A DNA stretch of 64,000 bases from Flammeovirgaceae bacterium UBA976 (GTDB lineage: Bacteria > Bacteroidota > Bacteroidia > Cytophagales > Cyclobacteriaceae), in NCBI GenBank assembly GCA_002292365.1, contig DBBU01000036.1, positions 1 through 64,000 of the forward strand, given 5' to 3'. Under the pieces are notes generated by a model. It saw only the letters and a list, made by a program, of their open reading frames with translations, did not search any database and was not told the DNA's origin. Shown one piece after another: positions 62,154-64,000 of this stretch. The position numbers were made by a program, and so were the translations under genes. How positions within the stretch are numbered: position 1 is the first letter of the stretch; each line of letters begins with the position of its first letter.

Positions 62154-62423
62154 ATGGCTGTAACTAGATTAGAAAGAAAAGGACGTAAAAACAAAAATGT
62201 TGCGAAAAATCGTGTGGCTACGATACAACGCCTTTCGTTTGTCCCTGTCATCAAGAATGTGGATGTAGATGCCATCAAAAAAGAGTTTGATGCCAAGAAG
62301 GCCGAGCCTGCAGCAAAAGCGAAGAAAGTAGAGAAAACAGTAGCGGTAAAGGCTGAAAAGAATGTCAAGGCAGAGAAGCCGGCAAAAGCAAAGGCACCGA
62401 AAGCAAAAAAATCAGCAGAATAA
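62154..62423 (+). CDS. Small basic protein with histone H1-like Lys/Ala tail
   Basis: This 89-residue protein has two parts. The N-terminal half (MAVTRLERKGRKNKNVAKNR and on to VDVDAIKKEFDAKK) is basic and looks like a small conserved domain known only as a hypothetical family in related bacteria. From about residue 48 the sequence is almost only Ala, Lys, Pro, Glu and Val in AKAKK, VKAEK and KAPKAKK units, like the tail of bacterial histone H1 (Hc1-like) proteins. Binding to DNA or RNA is likely from composition alone; no target is known. It has its own promoter and terminator, so it is monocistronic and probably well expressed. Confidence 0.8.
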   Translation: MAVTRLERKGRKNKNVAKNRVATIQRLSFVPVIKNVDVDAIKKEFDAKKAEPAAKAKKVEKTVAVKAEKNVKAEKPAKAKAPKAKKSAE

Positions 62424-62477
62424 ACATTTTTTAAAATCAAATTTGTTTGAAATATTGAATGTTTAAAAAAGACTAGG

Positions 62478-62504
62478 CCGGTCACAGTTGTGTCCGGTTT
62501 TTTT
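62478..62504 (+). terminator. Intrinsic terminator after the basic protein gene
   Basis: CCGG (62478-62481), one T-T mismatch, CAC, loop AGTT, GTG and CCGG (62494-62497) form a stem followed by seven T (62498-62504), 55 bases after the stop codon. Confidence 0.85.
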
Positions 62505-62606
62505 ATGAGGCGAATCTTTCAGACTTCTTTTTATGCCTAAATAGCTATTTAATTGAAGGACGATGCTGTCTTATCTGCCGGTATTGGTTTAACTTCGTTG
62601 CTGTTT

Positions 62607-62810
62607 ATGAGAGGATTGGCATTTAGCAGTTTGCGCGTAGGGGAGCGCTACCGATTGATCAATTACGGTGAGCTTTTTGAATTTGAACTAATAAGTATCC
62701 TAGACAAGGATGAATTCCTACTTAAAGACCTATTTACCTTGGAAACCTATAAGATGAGTCAACTTATAGGTTTTGGAAAGGGGGATGATTTAGAAATCAG
62801 GATGCTTTAA
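62607..62810 (+). CDS. Small hypothetical protein, 67 residues
   Basis: I do not recognise this cytosolic protein. It begins MRGLAFSSLRVGERYRLINY, then alternates short strands (ELFEFELISILDKDEFLLKD) and ends with a repeated acidic-basic segment (QLIGFGKGDDLEIRML); it may form a small beta-barrel, as many short proteins with RVGERYRL do. The first ATG (62607) is preferred; a TTG at 62553 would add 18 residues (MKDDAVLSAGIGLTSLLF). The 3' end overlaps the convergent gltD gene by 4 bases. Confidence 0.6.
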   Translation: MRGLAFSSLRVGERYRLINYGELFEFELISILDKDEFLLKDLFTLETYKMSQLIGFGKGDDLEIRML

Positions 62811-64000
62811 AGTTCATAATTAGAGCGTTCCTTAGAGGCAAGGGAACTCTTTCCGGATAAACTTTGATCTAAAGCTCTGGCTGCTTCTCTGCCTTCTTGA
62901 ATGGCCCATACGACCAATGATTGACCTCTTCTCATATCGCCAGCCGTGAAGACTTTATCAACATTAGTTTTATAGTTTTGAGCTTTAACATTTCCTCTTT
63001 CATCTAGATTGATGTTTAATTGATCTAATAAACCTTCTTTCTGGGTATGTACAAAACCGACTGCGATGAGTACAAGATCACAAGAATAAATCTTTTCAGT
63101 ATCGGGGATTTCATCAAATTTTCCATTTCCCCAAGCTACTTTTACCGTTTTAAGCCCTGAAATATTTCCATTTTCATCTCCAATGAAAGCTTTGGTTAAT
63201 ACCGACCAGGTTCTATCAACGCCTTCTTCATGAGAGGAAGAGGTTCTTAAAACCATAGGCCATTCAGGCCATGGATTGTCGATACTTCTAGAATTTCCTG
63301 GCTTATTTAAAAGCTCAAATTGTGTGACCGACTTGGCGCCTTGTCTATTCGAGGTCCCAATACAATCAGAGCCGGTATCACCACCTCCAATGACGATGAC
63401 ATTTTTATCTTTAGCAAACAGGTCTTCTTTGTCGAAACCTAGGTTAGAAACACGTTTGTTTTGTTGAGTTAAAAAGTCCATGGCAAAATGAATACCTTTT
63501 AGGTTTCTACCCGAGATGTCTATATCGCGAGGAATGGTAGCTCCGGTAGCCAGTAAAATAGCTGTAAACTGATTTTTTAGATCGCTAATGGAGAGGTCAA
63601 CGCCGACTTCAATATTTGTTTTAAAGGTGATTCCTTCTGCCATCAATAGATTTACTCTTCTTTCAACTACCCATTTTTCTAGTTTGAAATCTGGAATACC
63701 AAAACGAAGTAATCCGCCTATTTTTTCATCACGTTCAAAAACCGTCACTTGATAACCGGCTTTGTTTAATTGGTCCGCCGCCGCCAACCCTGCGGGCCCT
63801 GATCCAATCACGGCAACCGAGCTAATCTTTCTTTTAATGGGTGGATTGGGCTCAATTTTACCTGATTCAAAAGCTTTCTCGATAATGCTTTTTTCAATAT
63901 GTTCAATGGCGACAGGGGGCTTATTGATACCTAAGACACAAGCGCCTTCACATGGGGCAGGACAAATACGACCCGTAAATTCAGGAAAGTTATTGGTCTC
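62807..64000 (-). CDS. gltD: Glutamate synthase small subunit GltD, 5' end beyond the window
   Basis: This is the C-terminal 397 residues of the beta (small) subunit, which passes NADPH electrons via FAD to the large subunit for glutamate formation from glutamine and 2-oxoglutarate. At the right edge the frame is open and encodes ICPAPCEGACVLGIN, the Fe-S cluster Cys motif of the family, then VAVIGSGPAGLAAADQLNKA (FAD) and VIVIGGGDTGSDCIG (NADPH). The C-terminus has TAGDMRRGQSLVVWAIQEGR. A GTG or ATG inside is not the start because the homology runs on to position 64000; the gene is cut by the window edge. gltB is expected just beyond it. Confidence 0.95.
   Translation of the reverse strand, partial: ETNNFPEFTGRICPAPCEGACVLGINKPPVAIEHIEKSIIEKAFESGKIEPNPPIKRKISSVAVIGSGPAGLAAADQLNKAGYQVTVFERDEKIGGLLRFGIPDFKLEKWVVERRVNLLMAEGITFKTNIEVGVDLSISDLKNQFTAILLATGATIPRDIDISGRNLKGIHFAMDFLTQQNKRVSNLGFDKEDLFAKDKNVIVIGGGDTGSDCIGTSNRQGAKSVTQFELLNKPGNSRSIDNPWPEWPMVLRTSSSHEEGVDRTWSVLTKAFIGDENGNISGLKTVKVAWGNGKFDEIPDTEKIYSCDLVLIAVGFVHTQKEGLLDQLNINLDERGNVKAQNYKTNVDKVFTAGDMRRGQSLVVWAIQEGREAARALDQSLSGKSSLASKERSNYEL

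Noticed and set aside
62051..62485. 144-codon frame antisense to the small basic protein gene
   Set aside because: Its Phe/Ala-rich sequence is the mirror of the Lys/Ala tail; the plus-strand gene has promoter and terminator.

Overview
The window is an AT-rich bacterial chromosome segment from a member of the Bacteroidota, most likely a free-living (probably marine) member of the order Cytophagales. The evidence is a SusC/SusD pair, two kinds of type IX secretion (T9SS) C-terminal sorting domain, promoters of the Bacteroidota form TTG-N19/20-TAnnTTTG, almost no Shine-Dalgarno sequences, and many lipoproteins. No rRNA, tRNA, CRISPR array, insertion sequence or prophage is visible. Genus and species cannot be told from the sequence alone.

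Layout. 1-5.4 kb: mnmE, then an iron or manganese cluster on the minus strand, in which a DtxR-type regulator with its own operator is followed by a membrane-anchored DtxR-like protein with two FeoA domains and a FeoB split into two genes. 5.9-9.3 kb: dapD, a DUF3108 protein, a TPR lipoprotein and lysA, forming a lysine/diaminopimelate group. 9.3-12.4 kb: an NhaC-type antiporter, a DUF4136 lipoprotein and a LacI-type regulator. 12.5-16.8 kb: a secreted GH13 amylase-type enzyme with a LacI-type operator in its promoter, then a T9SS-secreted vanadium haloperoxidase-like protein. 17-25.8 kb: HrpB helicase, an N-acetylmuramoyl-alanine amidase, and a minus-strand operon of a 2OG-Fe(II) oxygenase, tryptophan 2,3-dioxygenase and a NagZ-NamZ fusion; amidase and fusion together look like an exo-acting murein-degrading set. 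26-34 kb: a polysaccharide utilisation locus (SusC, SusD, a PKD/carbohydrate-binding lipoprotein with a duplicated domain, GH16), probably for a beta-1,3-glucan such as laminarin. 34.3-39.2 kb: ThuA-like protein, a lipoprotein esterase, OsmC-like protein and a DUF5009 acyltransferase-like membrane protein.

39.4-42.6 kb: a ROK kinase lacking the family's zinc cysteines and the Prc protease. 42.7-44.7 kb: an oligopeptide transporter (OPT family) pseudogene broken by all three kinds of stop codon and two frameshifts. 44.6-50.7 kb: a complete RND efflux operon (marR, adaptor, RND pump, TolC) behind a two-site MarR operator. 50.9-54.5 kb: a sodium symporter with an unmarked 37-residue MetS-like partner, a MazG-like pyrophosphohydrolase, and ffh. 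54.5-64 kb: pdhB, an OmpA/TPR lipoprotein and a PspC protein on divergent promoters, an operon hisS - T9SS type B protein - ybaB - glycosyltransferase, a small lysine/alanine-rich basic protein, and the C-terminal part of gltD running off the right edge.

The least ordinary items are the membrane-anchored DtxR-FeoA-FeoA protein beside a split FeoB, the NagZ-NamZ fusion, the long perfect hairpin inside the glucan locus, the paired MarR operators, and the small genes at 52422 and 62154. I did not find a wholly new multi-gene system that I can defend.
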